Assembly: GCA_036867785.1 (NCBI GenBank)
Contig: CP145416.1
Location: forward strand, 186,001 to 250,000
DNA from: Plasmodiophora brassicae
Lineage: Eukaryota > Endomyxa: Phytomyxea > Phytomyxea > Plasmodiophorida
Length of the DNA: 64,000 nt
Reading direction: 5' to 3'
Every line of letters starts with the position of its first letter. The first letter of the stretch is position 1. The notes under the pieces are model-generated. The model was given only the letters and a program-made list of their open reading frames with translations, made no database searches and had not been told where the DNA came from. Position numbers and translations under genes: made by a program. Positions 52,900 to 62,754 of the stretch are shown here, piece by piece.

Positions 52900-54250
52900 T
52901 GTGGTGACCAACCGTCGAATGAGGCACAAACGTGTGTACGTGAAAGTGTAATGAGAATCGTGGGCAGCGGGGGCAGCTGCCAGGACAGTAGGTCACAGGG
53001 CGTGCGACGTCATGACGTGACCAGGTCACGTGTACAGGTCCGATATCACTCCCCTCCAGACGGCGGAGACGGCGATGAAGAGGAGGACCTGAGATCGGAG
53101 GATGAAGCCAATGGGCCTGGGCGTGTGTCTTTGCTGGATCGGGTGACTTGAGCTGTGGCGTTGCGCGTGCACCAGTACTATATATACTGGATGGGGGCCG
53201 TGGAGATAAAGTTGGACGCGGGTTCCCAGGAATTGTGAGAAGCGTCGTAACCGCGCCGCTGAACGAGGTAACGGCGCGCGTGCTGAGGTCCCTTGTAATC
53301 CAAGATCCGGTCGACGAGGCACGTGTCTGGATCGAGTTCCGGTGGGATGGATGCCAGTTTGAGGTAGGACGGTGGAGGATTACGGGGAAAGGCCTGACTG
53401 TTGGAGCCAAGCAGTACATACGTTCCGCCGCGGGTGCGACGAAGTACATTAAAGGGGCCGACGTAGTACGGCTCGATCTTGGTGGAGCGCGTGTGGTCTC
53501 GGACCATGATCATAGATCCTACGGGAAACGTATCACTCTTGAGAATACGGTGACGCCGGGCGAACGCCGCGATGGCTGCCGATGCGTGCGACGCGTGACG
53601 GTCGCGTATTGCCGGGAAAATGACCTCTTGCGCCCACTGAACGCTCCGGCGAACGTCGCTGTAGGAGATGTCAGCCACCGGCATATCCATGAAATCGCCG
53701 AACAGGTTGCATGGTCGCGTGTGCATGATCGTGAACGGTTGGGACGCATGCTTGTCCGCGACCTTAAGGTTGAAGAACAGTTGCGCGGCCGGCACGTAAC
53801 GGTCCCAGTTCGCGTCCTCGGCGTTCAGCAGCTTCTTCCCTGTGACCTACTGTCCTGGCAGCTGCCCCCGCTGCCCACGATTCTCATTACACTTTGTGTA
53901 GCCTCACGTACACACGTTTGTGCCTCATTCGACGGTTGGTCACCACATTTTTACGTGAAGACCCTGAGTACCACCACGGAAGAGGACCCGGTCCAAGATC
54001 CTGCTCCCGGGGTGGCGCCGCCGATGGTGCAGGGTCTTGGACCGGCCGGGTCCTCTTCCATGGCGGTACTCAGGGTCTTCACGTAAAACATGTAGTGACC
54101 AACCGTCGAATGAGGCACAAACGTGTGTACGTGAGGCTACACAAAGTGTAATGAGAATCGTGGGCAGCGGGGGCAGCTGCCAGGACAGTAGGTCACAGGG
54201 CGTGCGACGTCACGTGACCAGGTCACGTGTACTGCAGGTCCGACATTAGA
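52900..54250 (-). mobile_element. Ty3/gypsy (chromodomain-type) retrotransposon relic with rearranged terminal repeats
   Basis: A minus-strand pol 3' remnant at about 53178-53860 shows the end of an integrase and a chromodomain-like stretch (RRYLVQRRGYDASHNSWEPA). The rest of gag-pol is missing. Three copies of one terminal-repeat-like sequence accompany it: 52900-53047, an inverted copy starting at about 53838, and 54090-54247 in the first orientation. The element is broken and incomplete, clearly older than the copia insertion to its right. The order of the copies shows at least one rearrangement after insertion. Confidence 0.7.
53838..54200. repeat. large inverted repeat, arms about 170 bp
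   Basis: The left arm 53838-54004 and right arm 54030-54200 are near-perfect reverse complements around a loop of about 25 bp. Matching pieces include CCCTGTGACCTACTGTCCTGG against CCAGGACAGTAGGTCACAGGG, TACGTGAAGACCCTGAGTACC against its complement, and GAAGAGGACCCGGTCCAAGA against TCTTGGACCGGCCGGGTCCTCTTC. The outer part is the gypsy terminal-repeat-like sequence. Confidence 0.8.
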
Positions 54251-54254
54251 GCGC

Positions 54255-54490
54255 AGGCACATGAGCATGTTCTGTGTCGCTGGCTTCAGTCCGTTGCGCT
54301 TGGTGGTGGCCGTGTTGCAAGCATCAGAAAATTTGTTCTCGGACTTGGAGCTCGCCGCCGGAATGGCGAGAACCGATCGAACTGCGAGCGCGATGATGGG
54401 CCAAGTTGACGCCTTGGCCTTCCACCAGCCAAGTAGCGTCCCTGACTTGTGATTTCCCGACTTGAACATCGCCTTGTCTTCCTTGGTCAC
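54255..54490 (-). pseudogene. hAT transposase C-terminal fragment (separate relic)
   Basis: A minus-strand frame carries the hAT dimerisation region: GWWKAKASTWPIIALAVRSV, LAIPAASSKSENKFSDACNT, KRNGLKPATQNMLMCLRSN. The WW...P.(I/L)A..VR..L.IPA.S..SE..FS pattern is diagnostic. Nothing upstream of it belongs to a full transposase, and it lies outside the TIRs of the hAT element that follows, so it is an independent truncated copy. The wording differs from the neighbouring hAT, so it is another subfamily. Confidence 0.75.
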
Positions 54491-54604
54491 GCAATACGAG
54501 GCATTGGGCGAGTAGCTCCAAGTTGACCCATATTTTCAAAGCGGCTAGAGCCACCGCCTCGCTGTCAGCCGCGCCATCTGTCGATACCGCATGGCCCTGT
54601 CATA

Positions 54605-54690
54605 CCTCCGAGGCCAAATTTTATGACGTCATGACGTCATAAAGGCGTCATAAGGCGTCATAGGCGTCATAAGGCGTCATAACCACGAAA
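54605..54690. repeat. left subterminal repeats of the hAT element
   Basis: Inside the left TIR are TATGACGTCATGACGTCATAA and then at least four GGCGTCATAA-type units. Matching TGACGCCTTATGACG and TGACGTCATATGACGTCAT lie inside the right TIR. Such clustered subterminal motifs are the usual transposase binding sites of hAT elements. Confidence 0.75.
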
Positions 54691-56709
54691 CATATATGGC
54701 AAAAGGTAGTACATCAATCATTCGTCATCTTGCTCACTGTCCGAATCTGGTAGAGCAACATCTGCATCTGTTTCGACAGCGTTCCAGTCTTGAAGTGGCG
54801 CAGAAGATGGGTCTGCAGCCAGTAGAGACTGCAACTCCATGATCAATTCGACCTGCAACAGATGGCCTTCAGAGAACATAGAACGCGCTCCCGACATGGA
54901 TTGGAGAAGCCTGCTGAAAGCTGAATCTCTGGGCGGAAGGTCCTTCTCGTGCCGTAGTTGCACGTTATTGTAGACACAGGCAACCTGCTTGTCGGCCTTT
55001 ACGGGATTGAAGTTGTTCCGTTCTTGACTTTCAATGCGCGCCATAACTTTGAAGTTCCGCTCTCCTCCATTGGATGACGCCACGAGAGTGAACACGGGAA
55101 TGGCGATCAATTTGGCAAGATCGCGCCAAAATGCCTGGAATAAACCCCAAGCGACCTTGGGATGCATAACAGCATTCGCCCGAACCAGCGAGTTCTCCAT
55201 GCCGGTCACAAGAAAGTCGGAGTACTGGTTGACTAAGCGTTGCCAGGTTCCATCGCCGTCTTCCACACCCAAGTTCTTCATCCGCAAATTATGCAGCCAT
55301 TGCATGGCCAGGATGCTTTCAGCCTGAACGTGTTCGCCTCCAAGTTGTGTAATACCATCCGCCCGCAGGGAAATGAACAAGGGATCCAGCATGAAAGCTA
55401 GGTACAGAACCGGATGGCGGATACGGAGCCAGCGACGATCGAGGCATGCGATCAGGCGTTCCAATTCTGACCGATCGAAATGCAGGACGGAACGAAACCC
55501 GGAGAGCGACGGGTCCGTTGAGTAGTCCAGGAGAACTTTCTTGATAAACAAGAACGAAGCGACTGTCGAGGAGCATGGAACGACATCCCCTTCGAGGTGC
55601 CGACTCACGTACACCAACTGGCGGGTAATGTAGGTCGTACGTAGCCTTGATGGAATACCAGAAACGCCGACTGGTGACGACAGCTTTCAGTCGGGGTGGC
55701 AGGTCACAATCGAATGACGAATCTTTCAGCCCATACGACGCATACTCGACAAAAACGTCCTGTAAGCTGCTGCAGGTTGAGAGGAGTTTGTCAATGAAGC
55801 CAAACCAGGTGTAGCTTAAGCTTGGCGGGTGAACGACTTTCTTGAGATGGGTTTGCATGCATGTCGCGAGGAACGCCATCGGCCGATGCGACTGCCGAAA
55901 GAACGAATGTAGCTCAGAAACATCACAAATCAATCCTAGAGAGAACGCAAATTCAGCAACTAACGACCGCACCAAAGGCCGACAGTGCTTCCCTACCTTT
56001 GACAACCGGATTCTTGGCAAAATCTTTACAGAAGTTGTGAATCGAGTGAACTGGGTCACCGTAAGACACGACATCAGGATCTCGACTCCTGCCAGCCCTC
56101 ATCACGTTCGTCGAATCCGAAAGTATCCCCATAGCCAAGGGACGCGTCGGTTGGCACTTCGAAATTCCGCGGACAGGACCTGACGTGCCTCTGTGGTTCA
56201 TACGTTAGCAGAAGCGAAATACAACAGATGTTGTTCTTACTGCAGAACATGCCGTACACATAGTCAGCGTCGGCCTTTTCGGTATCCTTGTTGTGCCGAC
56301 TGAAATAATACGGGCGAGACACGCTACCATCATATTGTGCAGCGATTGATGTTTCGAGTTGGACCAGCCATCCGTTGTGAGAGCGACTGCTTCCGATTGC
56401 GTAATTATACGCATGGTACGACACATGACGTCCTCATATAACAATGGCAAGTGCACGTTCGACACGTACTCGGCAGTGGGTGGTTGATAATTGATCGGCA
56501 AGAGTTCGAACGCGGCCTTGAACTCAGGACTTTCGAGAATATCGAATCCTTTGCCCTTCAATATCACCGCAGAGCAAAGTGCAAACTCAAAGGCCTCGCG
56601 ACGGGCCCGATCCCAAGGCATCTTGGCTACGTAGTCGGTCATTCGTGTTTGGGAAGTTGCTGTGGGCGACGGCAACGATTCCTGCGAATTAAGGACAGTA
56701 CTGGTAGAT

Positions 56710-56893
56710 TGAGAAGGACAATAATGAAGTGGATGTATTACGTACGGCGTGTGCGGCGGACGTTACAGTGGCGACGTAGTCGCCGACGGTGTAACGGTTG
56801 CCAACGCCGGCGGGCACGGAGTCGCGGAGTTCGTGACGGCGTTCACGTGCTGCAGGCATGTGCTGCTGGTCGTAGTGGATACGTTGTTCGACA
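56710..56893 (-). repeat. copia 3' LTR
   Basis: This is the downstream LTR in the element's orientation, 184 bp, identical to the other copy. The pol reading frame runs into it, with its stop at 56763. Confidence 0.92.
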
Positions 56894-59800
56894 CGCCCCC
56901 TCCAGCAGCACACGGCCTGGGACTTGTGTCGATGATGCCGGCCAGGAGCAGGTTCGCATGATACGAGGTGCTGAGAGCGGGCTTCGTGAGGTAGTCTGCA
57001 GCCATCTCGGCGGACGGGCACTTGTGGACCACGATCAAACTGGCCTCGACGGCCTCCCGGGTGTAGTGAAACTGCACCTCGATGTCCTTCGTGCGATCAT
57101 CCATCCGACGATAGCCAGACCAGGCCTTCGCGCCTTGATTGTCCTCGTATACGATCGTCGGACTGGAGCGTGCGAAGCCGATTTCGGTCAGGAATGACCG
57201 GATCCAGGCCAGCTGGCGGGTAACAGCACACAGCGACTTGATCTCTGCATGTGTGGACGATAAGCTAACTTTGACTGCGCCCAGGTCTTGGCGACGTGAC
57301 TGCCAGTGCACGGGGCCGCCAGCCAGCAGGATGATGTGGCCGGAGCGCGACCGTCGCGTGTCAGGGTCGGATGCCCAATCAGCGTCGGCGTATGCGATCA
57401 GACGATCTTCGGGCTGGCGTTCGTATCGGATGCCGTGCGTCATGGTGCCGGCGAGGTACTTAAGAACGCGTTGCCCCGCACGCCAATGCTGGATGCCGGG
57501 ATTCGAGGAGAATTGGGCCAGTACATTCGTTATGTACGCGATGTCGGGACGGCATCGATGGGCGAGCCATGTCAGGCAGCCAATAAGTTTGAGGTACGGC
57601 TTGGTCGCCATTTCGTCACGGTCGAGGTCGCTTTGTGGACTCATTGTCGTTGATAGGTGAACGCCAGGCTGGTGCGGCGTGTCGACCGGATGACAATGCG
57701 ACATGTTGAAGTCGCTCAACACCTTCTCGATGTACTCGGCTTGGTCAAGGGTGATGGCGCCGGTGCCAGGTTCGCGTCGGATGCGCATGCCAAGCAGGGT
57801 CGACGGTTCACCTTGATCGGTGATCTCGGCCATCGTGGAGAGCTTCTCGAGAACGGATTCCGCGAACGGGACGTCATTGTACGCCAGCAGACCGTCGTCG
57901 GTGTGCACCGACATGATCATGAACTTTCCATCGCGATCGTACCGGAAGACGCAGGGGTCCGCGATGATCGATTCGAATCCGAGTGATAACAGCATCTCCC
58001 GAAGCGTCTTGTACCAACGTTCGGCGCCTTGTTTCGTTCCATAAAGGGCCTTTTGCAGTTGACGAACTCGGTACGGGACGTGATGATCGGTGAAGCCATC
58101 CGGCTGACGAATGTAAACATCATGGAGCATGTCGGCGTTCAGGTATGCGGCCACCCAGTCGACCTGGCGAAGATGCAGGCCGTGCTGCGCCGCGAGCGCT
58201 AGGATAACGAGGAACGCAGTGGCACGGGCGGTCGGCGCGAACGTATCGTCGAAGTCGATGCCGGGGCGTTGTCGGAAGCCCTGAGCACAGAGTCGGGCGG
58301 TGAACTTGCGGATGCCACCGTTGCCACTGAGCGAGGACTTCACTCGGAACACCCACTTGGCGCCAACAGCGATCTTACTTTTCGGCAGGTCGATTAGCGG
58401 GCCGAACGTGTCCTTGGCGTCCAGTGTTGCCATCTGGGTGACGGCGGCGTCCCACCAGTGGCCAGCGAAAGGTGATGAGAGGGCATCGGCCATTGAGTTG
58501 GGTACGGGAATGTCGGTCGCTTTCAGCTTCGACAGGTCGGGTCGTGGTAGACGGGCTGGGTCGATCGGGGCGGATACCTTGGCTCGACATGCCTTGGCAG
58601 CTGCGCCGCGACATGTCGGACGGTTGGACCTGATGGCCTGATCGATCAGACGGCGCTCCTCAACCTGCTGCCAATGCCGGATCAGTCGGCGGGAGCGACG
58701 AGGAGGGCGCTGTGTCGGGAACGTTAGGGTCGGATTCTGGAACCAGGCGTCGACCGTCGAGGACCACCGTGTCGACGAACGATTGGCCGCCTCCGGCGCC
58801 TTCCACCATTCACCAGGCGGTTGACGACGACGATTCGATCGGCGAGGGCGTGGCACGTCGATGACATTGTGGTCAACGATATCAGCAGCATCGGAATTGT
58901 CGTGGACGTCGGGGTCGGCAGCTTCGTTGGGAGAGTCGTTGCTGGACGCCGAACCTTCGTAGTCGGGATCATCTTCAGCGTCATCATCATCTTCGTCGGT
59001 GGATACGTCATCAGGAGACGGTGAGCGCGACGGTCGGACGATCTCGGAAGGCGATGACGCAGCGGCAGGTGACGGAGGCTCGGGAGGGGATGCTGCGAGA
59101 GAGGATGCTGACGTCGATGGTAGAGGTGCCATGACGGCGTCGGAAGAGACGGGCGTCGGGACGATCGTGTCAACGTTCGGCGCAGAGCTCGACTCGGGAC
59201 TGGACGGTGGCGCTGATGATGAACTAGCAGGGCTGGATCTTCCAAAGCCGAATGTGAACGAGGTCTCCAGGAACTCGGCAGTCGTGCTCTCGAACGTGTC
59301 TTCCCGGTCCACGTCGTAGAACCGCCAAGCCTTCATGCCGGGCGTGAAACCGATAAACACAGCGCGAACACGACGAGGCTCCAACTTGCTCGGCTTCTTC
59401 GTGGCTGGATGCGGTCGCATGGCATAGGCATCGCAACCGTAGACACGAAGGGCCGAGATGTTAGGTAGGGCGCGACGAGCAGCCTCGAACGATGTGCGAC
59501 GCCCGGGAAGGACTGATCTGGGGTGGATGTTGTACAGTATCGCAGAGTAGGACAGCGACCAGGGCCACGTGGAGTCAGGCATGCGAGAGTGGCACCGGAT
59601 TGAGCTTTCGATACCGCAGAGCGTGTGGTTGACGCTTTCAGCGCGGCCGTTCTGCTCGGGCGTGTACGGGACAGATTTGCGGTGCAGGATGCCGGACTCG
59701 TTGTAGAACAGGACGCACGCCTTGGAGTTGTACTCGCCGCCACCGTCGGTCTGGAACGTCCGGATACCACGTCCTTCCTGGTTGCGAAGACGCGCGTCAT

Positions 59801-61718
59801 AGTGCTTGATGACGTCGAGCGCCTCCGATTTGCGACGTAGCAGATAGACGGACAGGTACCGAGAGGAATCGTCCAGCATGGTCTGGTAGTACTCAAAGCC
59901 GCCGACACCGACGACAGGCCACCGTCCGGACAGATCGCTATGGACGAGATCGCCAACACGACGCGCGCGCGACGTACTGGGAGGGAATGATGACCGTTTG
60001 CCCTTGGCGAGTAAACATGCAGCGCATGGACATCGATCTTGCGGCCTCGGGATTGGCCCGTCGAACTTCATGCCACGACAACGTTTGTGCAGGATGCGCA
60101 GGTTGCCGTAACCCAGGTGGCCGGTTCGAGCGTGCCAGACAGCTGGAGCTGCGGCGGTGACCTTAGCGACGCGGCATGAGACGCTGGATGCGATCAAGGA
60201 GCAGACTCGGGCAGAGTGAAGTGTGCCGGGCGCGGAGGTTGGAGCGGATAATGGAACCCGGTACAGGTTATCGTGTCCTCGTTGACTGACGGCCACTGGC
60301 TGACCGACGGGCGCCGTCCAGTTGGCCCCCGAGTAGATCTTCGCGGTATCGCCGTCGAACACGATCTTGTGACCTGATCTGGTGAGCTGGCCAACTGATA
60401 CTAGCGCTTGGCCAAGTCGGGGAACGTGCAGCGAATCGATACTCGTCGCCTGGACATCCATGCCGAATGACGTCACGCCTCGACCGGAAGTGGTCGTACG
60501 CGACAGATCGGCTAGCTCAACTTCCGGTCCGGTGCCTTGGCGATAGCAGCTGAGATGTCGGCGCAGGGGCGTCATCGTCGTGGAACACGCTGAGTCCAGT
60601 AGGCCTACTGAGTTCGCGTACACGTCGATGGCGTGGCGTGCCGACAAAGCACGCATCGGCTCGGGCGCCGGATCGATCGGATGAGCGCCAGACGTTGGAT
60701 ACTCGTTGGACGTTGGTGAGGATGTATTGCTTTTCGCGTTGCTGTCGCGGTACCAGATGTGTCGTTGCAGCGTGCATTCGCCGTTAGTGTGCTTGGATCC
60801 GGGATGGAAGACGCAGGACTCGTTGCGTCGTGGTCCACGGGGACGCGTCGATGTGGCGCAACTGGAGCGGTTGGCCGTTTGGAACGCGTCGTGTCGGTCC
60901 CGCACGTCTTGGACCCTGATCTCCTCGCTTGTCAACGACCCGACGACCTCGGAGACACTGGGCAGCGTGTCCAGAGCACGATTGTGCAGGCCAGCGACGA
61001 CGGCGTCGAGATCGGATGATGCGTTGGCCAAGATGAGGACGGCGACCAATGCGTCGGTGAGGGACAGCATCTCGGTCGGTACCGTCGACCGGACGCGATG
61101 AGCCGCTGCTTGAACTCGGGCGGCGTACGTGGCGACCGACTCGCCGGGCATGTGCTGGACCGTGACGAGGTCGCGGACGGCGCGCACGACCGATGCCAGC
61201 GACGACGGGCTGTACGCCTGGAACAGCACGCGCCAGCACTTGGCAGCCGAGCCTGCCTGAAACAAAGACAATGCGGACGCGATCTTGTGGTCCAGCATGT
61301 GGACGAGTAGAATCTCGCGCGCGGCTGCCTCGAGAGCTGGGTCGTGTGCCGTACCGGTTGTCGCAGTCGGCGAGCCATCTTCGTTGATCCCGATGACGTC
61401 CGCGTACCCACGATTGCGAAACCAGAGTGCAGCTGTCTGAACCCAGGACGTGAACGAGTCGGGAGTACCGTCGAACTTGGGCATGGGCAGTCGGCCTGCG
61501 TCGCTTCGGCTGTGCGCCTCGGCGATGATCGGCATGGCCGGGGTCGATGGACAGCTGGTCGGACGCGCCAGCTGCTGCTGCAGGACACGGAGACGGTCGA
61601 TCTTCTCCTGCCTGGCGATCGTTGCCTCCGCTTCGGCAATTCGGGTGTCGATCTCCTCGAGCGACAGATGACGCAGCGGGTCGTCATCCGTGTTAGGCGT
61701 CGCCTGGCGCTCGGCCAT
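56763..61718 (-). CDS. copia gag-pol polyprotein
   Basis: One frame of 1,651 codons starts at the ATG at 61718 (MAERQATPNTDDDPLRHLSL). In order it shows a UBN2-like gag region, a protease segment, the pre-integrase motif (WHARTGHLGYGNLRILHKRC), the integrase core (GDLVHSDLSGRWPVVG), a long Ser/Pro/Asp-rich linker, the RVT_2 reverse transcriptase (AQGFRQRPGIDFDDTFAPTA) and RNase H (YADADWASDPDTRRSRSGHI). The order integrase before reverse transcriptase defines Ty1/copia. Single-frame gag-pol is common in the family. Confidence 0.92.
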   Translation of the reverse strand: MAERQATPNTDDDPLRHLSLEEIDTRIAEAEATIARQEKIDRLRVLQQQLARPTSCPSTPAMPIIAEAHSRSDAGRLPMPKFDGTPDSFTSWVQTAALWFRNRGYADVIGINEDGSPTATTGTAHDPALEAAAREILLVHMLDHKIASALSLFQAGSAAKCWRVLFQAYSPSSLASVVRAVRDLVTVQHMPGESVATYAARVQAAAHRVRSTVPTEMLSLTDALVAVLILANASSDLDAVVAGLHNRALDTLPSVSEVVGSLTSEEIRVQDVRDRHDAFQTANRSSCATSTRPRGPRRNESCVFHPGSKHTNGECTLQRHIWYRDSNAKSNTSSPTSNEYPTSGAHPIDPAPEPMRALSARHAIDVYANSVGLLDSACSTTMTPLRRHLSCYRQGTGPEVELADLSRTTTSGRGVTSFGMDVQATSIDSLHVPRLGQALVSVGQLTRSGHKIVFDGDTAKIYSGANWTAPVGQPVAVSQRGHDNLYRVPLSAPTSAPGTLHSARVCSLIASSVSCRVAKVTAAAPAVWHARTGHLGYGNLRILHKRCRGMKFDGPIPRPQDRCPCAACLLAKGKRSSFPPSTSRARRVGDLVHSDLSGRWPVVGVGGFEYYQTMLDDSSRYLSVYLLRRKSEALDVIKHYDARLRNQEGRGIRTFQTDGGGEYNSKACVLFYNESGILHRKSVPYTPEQNGRAESVNHTLCGIESSIRCHSRMPDSTWPWSLSYSAILYNIHPRSVLPGRRTSFEAARRALPNISALRVYGCDAYAMRPHPATKKPSKLEPRRVRAVFIGFTPGMKAWRFYDVDREDTFESTTAEFLETSFTFGFGRSSPASSSSAPPSSPESSSAPNVDTIVPTPVSSDAVMAPLPSTSASSLAASPPEPPSPAAASSPSEIVRPSRSPSPDDVSTDEDDDDAEDDPDYEGSASSNDSPNEAADPDVHDNSDAADIVDHNVIDVPRPRRSNRRRQPPGEWWKAPEAANRSSTRWSSTVDAWFQNPTLTFPTQRPPRRSRRLIRHWQQVEERRLIDQAIRSNRPTCRGAAAKACRAKVSAPIDPARLPRPDLSKLKATDIPVPNSMADALSSPFAGHWWDAAVTQMATLDAKDTFGPLIDLPKSKIAVGAKWVFRVKSSLSGNGGIRKFTARLCAQGFRQRPGIDFDDTFAPTARATAFLVILALAAQHGLHLRQVDWVAAYLNADMLHDVYIRQPDGFTDHHVPYRVRQLQKALYGTKQGAERWYKTLREMLLSLGFESIIADPCVFRYDRDGKFMIMSVHTDDGLLAYNDVPFAESVLEKLSTMAEITDQGEPSTLLGMRIRREPGTGAITLDQAEYIEKVLSDFNMSHCHPVDTPHQPGVHLSTTMSPQSDLDRDEMATKPYLKLIGCLTWLAHRCRPDIAYITNVLAQFSSNPGIQHWRAGQRVLKYLAGTMTHGIRYERQPEDRLIAYADADWASDPDTRRSRSGHIILLAGGPVHWQSRRQDLGAVKVSLSSTHAEIKSLCAVTRQLAWIRSFLTEIGFARSSPTIVYEDNQGAKAWSGYRRMDDRTKDIEVQFHYTREAVEASLIVVHKCPSAEMAADYLTKPALSTSYHANLLLAGIIDTSPRPCAAGGGVSNNVSTTTSSTCLQHVNAVTNSATPCPPALATVTPSATTSPL

Positions 61719-61761
61719 GGCGAGTAGAGGCTCAGCGCCTGCGCCTATACGACTGTTAATC

Positions 61762-61945
61762 TGAGAAGGACAATAATGAAGTGGATGTATTACGTACGGC
61801 GTGTGCGGCGGACGTTACAGTGGCGACGTAGTCGCCGACGGTGTAACGGTTGCCAACGCCGGCGGGCACGGAGTCGCGGAGTTCGTGACGGCGTTCACGT
61901 GCTGCAGGCATGTGCTGCTGGTCGTAGTGGATACGTTGTTCGACA
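61762..61945 (-). repeat. copia 5' LTR
   Basis: This is the upstream LTR in the element's own orientation, 184 bp, identical to the partner at 56710-56893. It is followed outward by the TAGAT target duplication. Confidence 0.92.
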
Positions 61946-62357
61946 TAGATGAAGCGGGAGACGCCAGTTGACGCTCGGGAACAGCCGAGCGCGATAGAAA
62001 CCCATTTCCGGGTAGAAACCGGTCGTTCAGAGTGGAACACACGTTCAAGTGCGACCTCATTCGGGTTGTCGTCGCGGTAACATCACAACCGCAGTGGTTG
62101 CACACACAACGACGCTCGCCGCCGTCGGCTCCTTCATCGTCTCTGGGCTGATACGGGGCTGCGAAGTGCTGTCTTAGAGCCGCAATATCGATAGCTCGCG
62201 GTCGCTCTGGTGCGCTTCGCCGGCCTTGGCATCTCGTGCTCACGTACGGCAGACACAGTGAGACTGTGAAACTGACGAAGTAACCGTGGTGACGTGGTCC
62301 GTTCGGACTAGAGTACGGGCGTTTCGCGGATTTTCGGAGGCCGCGCACCACTGGGTA

Positions 62358-62409
62358 TGACGCCTTATGACGGAGGCCCTCAGGGATGACGTCATATGAC
62401 GTCATATAT
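62358..62409. repeat. right subterminal repeats of the hAT element
   Basis: TATGACGCCTTATGACG and GATGACGTCATATGACGTCA lie just inside the right TIR and mirror those at the left end. TGACGTCA is a perfect 8-bp palindrome, identical to the CRE core bound by bZIP factors. Confidence 0.7.
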
Positions 62410-62424
62410 TATGACAGGGCCGTG

Positions 62425-62754
62425 CGATACTGCCTATGTCTTCGTCGTCCCCTGCCGGGCGGCTCCGTGCGCCGTGCGCCGTGCGCATAAAAAAAAGTCC
62501 GCACTGCGCACTTTGGCGCCCGCGGACTGCAGTCTGCGATTTATTGCGTCTTCAGCACTAAATGAAACTCCTACGGTGATTTTGCGACGCACTCGAATTG
62601 CGACGCAGCGGCTGACCCAGCCGTCTATCGCAGCGGTAGCCGTTTGACGACAACTCTTCACAGGTCGTCGACCGATTATCCGATCCGATGCCCCGAAGGC
62701 CGAAACCCGATCCGCCGTGGACGTTTCGGTCGCAGCATTTGCTAATTGCCAGTC
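62425..62754. other. flank of the hAT element, no gene seen
   Basis: The stretch starts with the right copy of the 8-bp target duplication. It contains a short A8 run and GTGCGCCGTGCGCCGTGCGC triplication near 62467-62487. I see no gene. Confidence 0.4.

Larger units (their letters stand above)
56710..61945 (-). mobile_element. Ty1/copia LTR retrotransposon, looks whole and very young
   Basis: The 5,236-bp element is bounded by two 184-bp direct LTRs (56710-56893 and 61762-61945) that I find identical base for base. They start TG and end CA. The flanks carry a perfect 5-bp target duplication, TAGAT (56705-56709 and 61946-61950). A purine-rich tract (GGAGGGGGCG on the minus strand) abuts the 3' LTR. 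Identical LTRs mean insertion in the recent past, too recent for visible divergence. It sits within the hAT transposase gene. Confidence 0.93.
54718..62405 (-). pseudogene. hAT transposase gene, split by the copia insertion
   Basis: Pieces in transcription order are as follows. A BED-like zinc finger (CNHCGCDVTATTTRMRSHLN, C) lies at about 62000-62150. After the copia insertion come MTDYVAKMPWDRARREAFEF and VALTTDGWSNSKHQSLHNMM (56205-56675), ILSDSTNVMRAGRSRDPDVV with HSIHNFCKDFAKNP (about 55990-56170), a helical region, and at 54718-55617 the dimerisation domain (FWRDLAKLIAIPVFTLVASS, NGGERNFKVMARIESQERNN) ending in an acidic tail. Frame changes between the 3' pieces look like short introns, although I did not place every splice site. 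The start is unresolved: the only in-frame ATG of the first exon lies in the terminal repeats. The insertion inactivates the gene. Confidence 0.8.
54590..62424 (-). mobile_element. hAT DNA transposon, complete ends, interrupted by a copia element
   Basis: The terminal inverted repeats are 15 bp: CATGGCCCTGTCATA at 54590-54604 and, as reverse complement at 62410-62424, CACGGCCCTGTCATA (14 of 15 match). They are flanked by an 8-bp target duplication, CGATACCG at 54582-54589 and CGATACTG at 62425-62432 (7 of 8 match). An 8-bp duplication and CA-starting TIRs are hallmarks of hAT. Without the nested copia element and its 5-bp duplication the element would be about 2.6 kb, normal for hAT. Both ends carry TGACGTCAT/GGCGTCATAA subterminal repeats. 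It encodes one minus-strand transposase. Confidence 0.88.
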
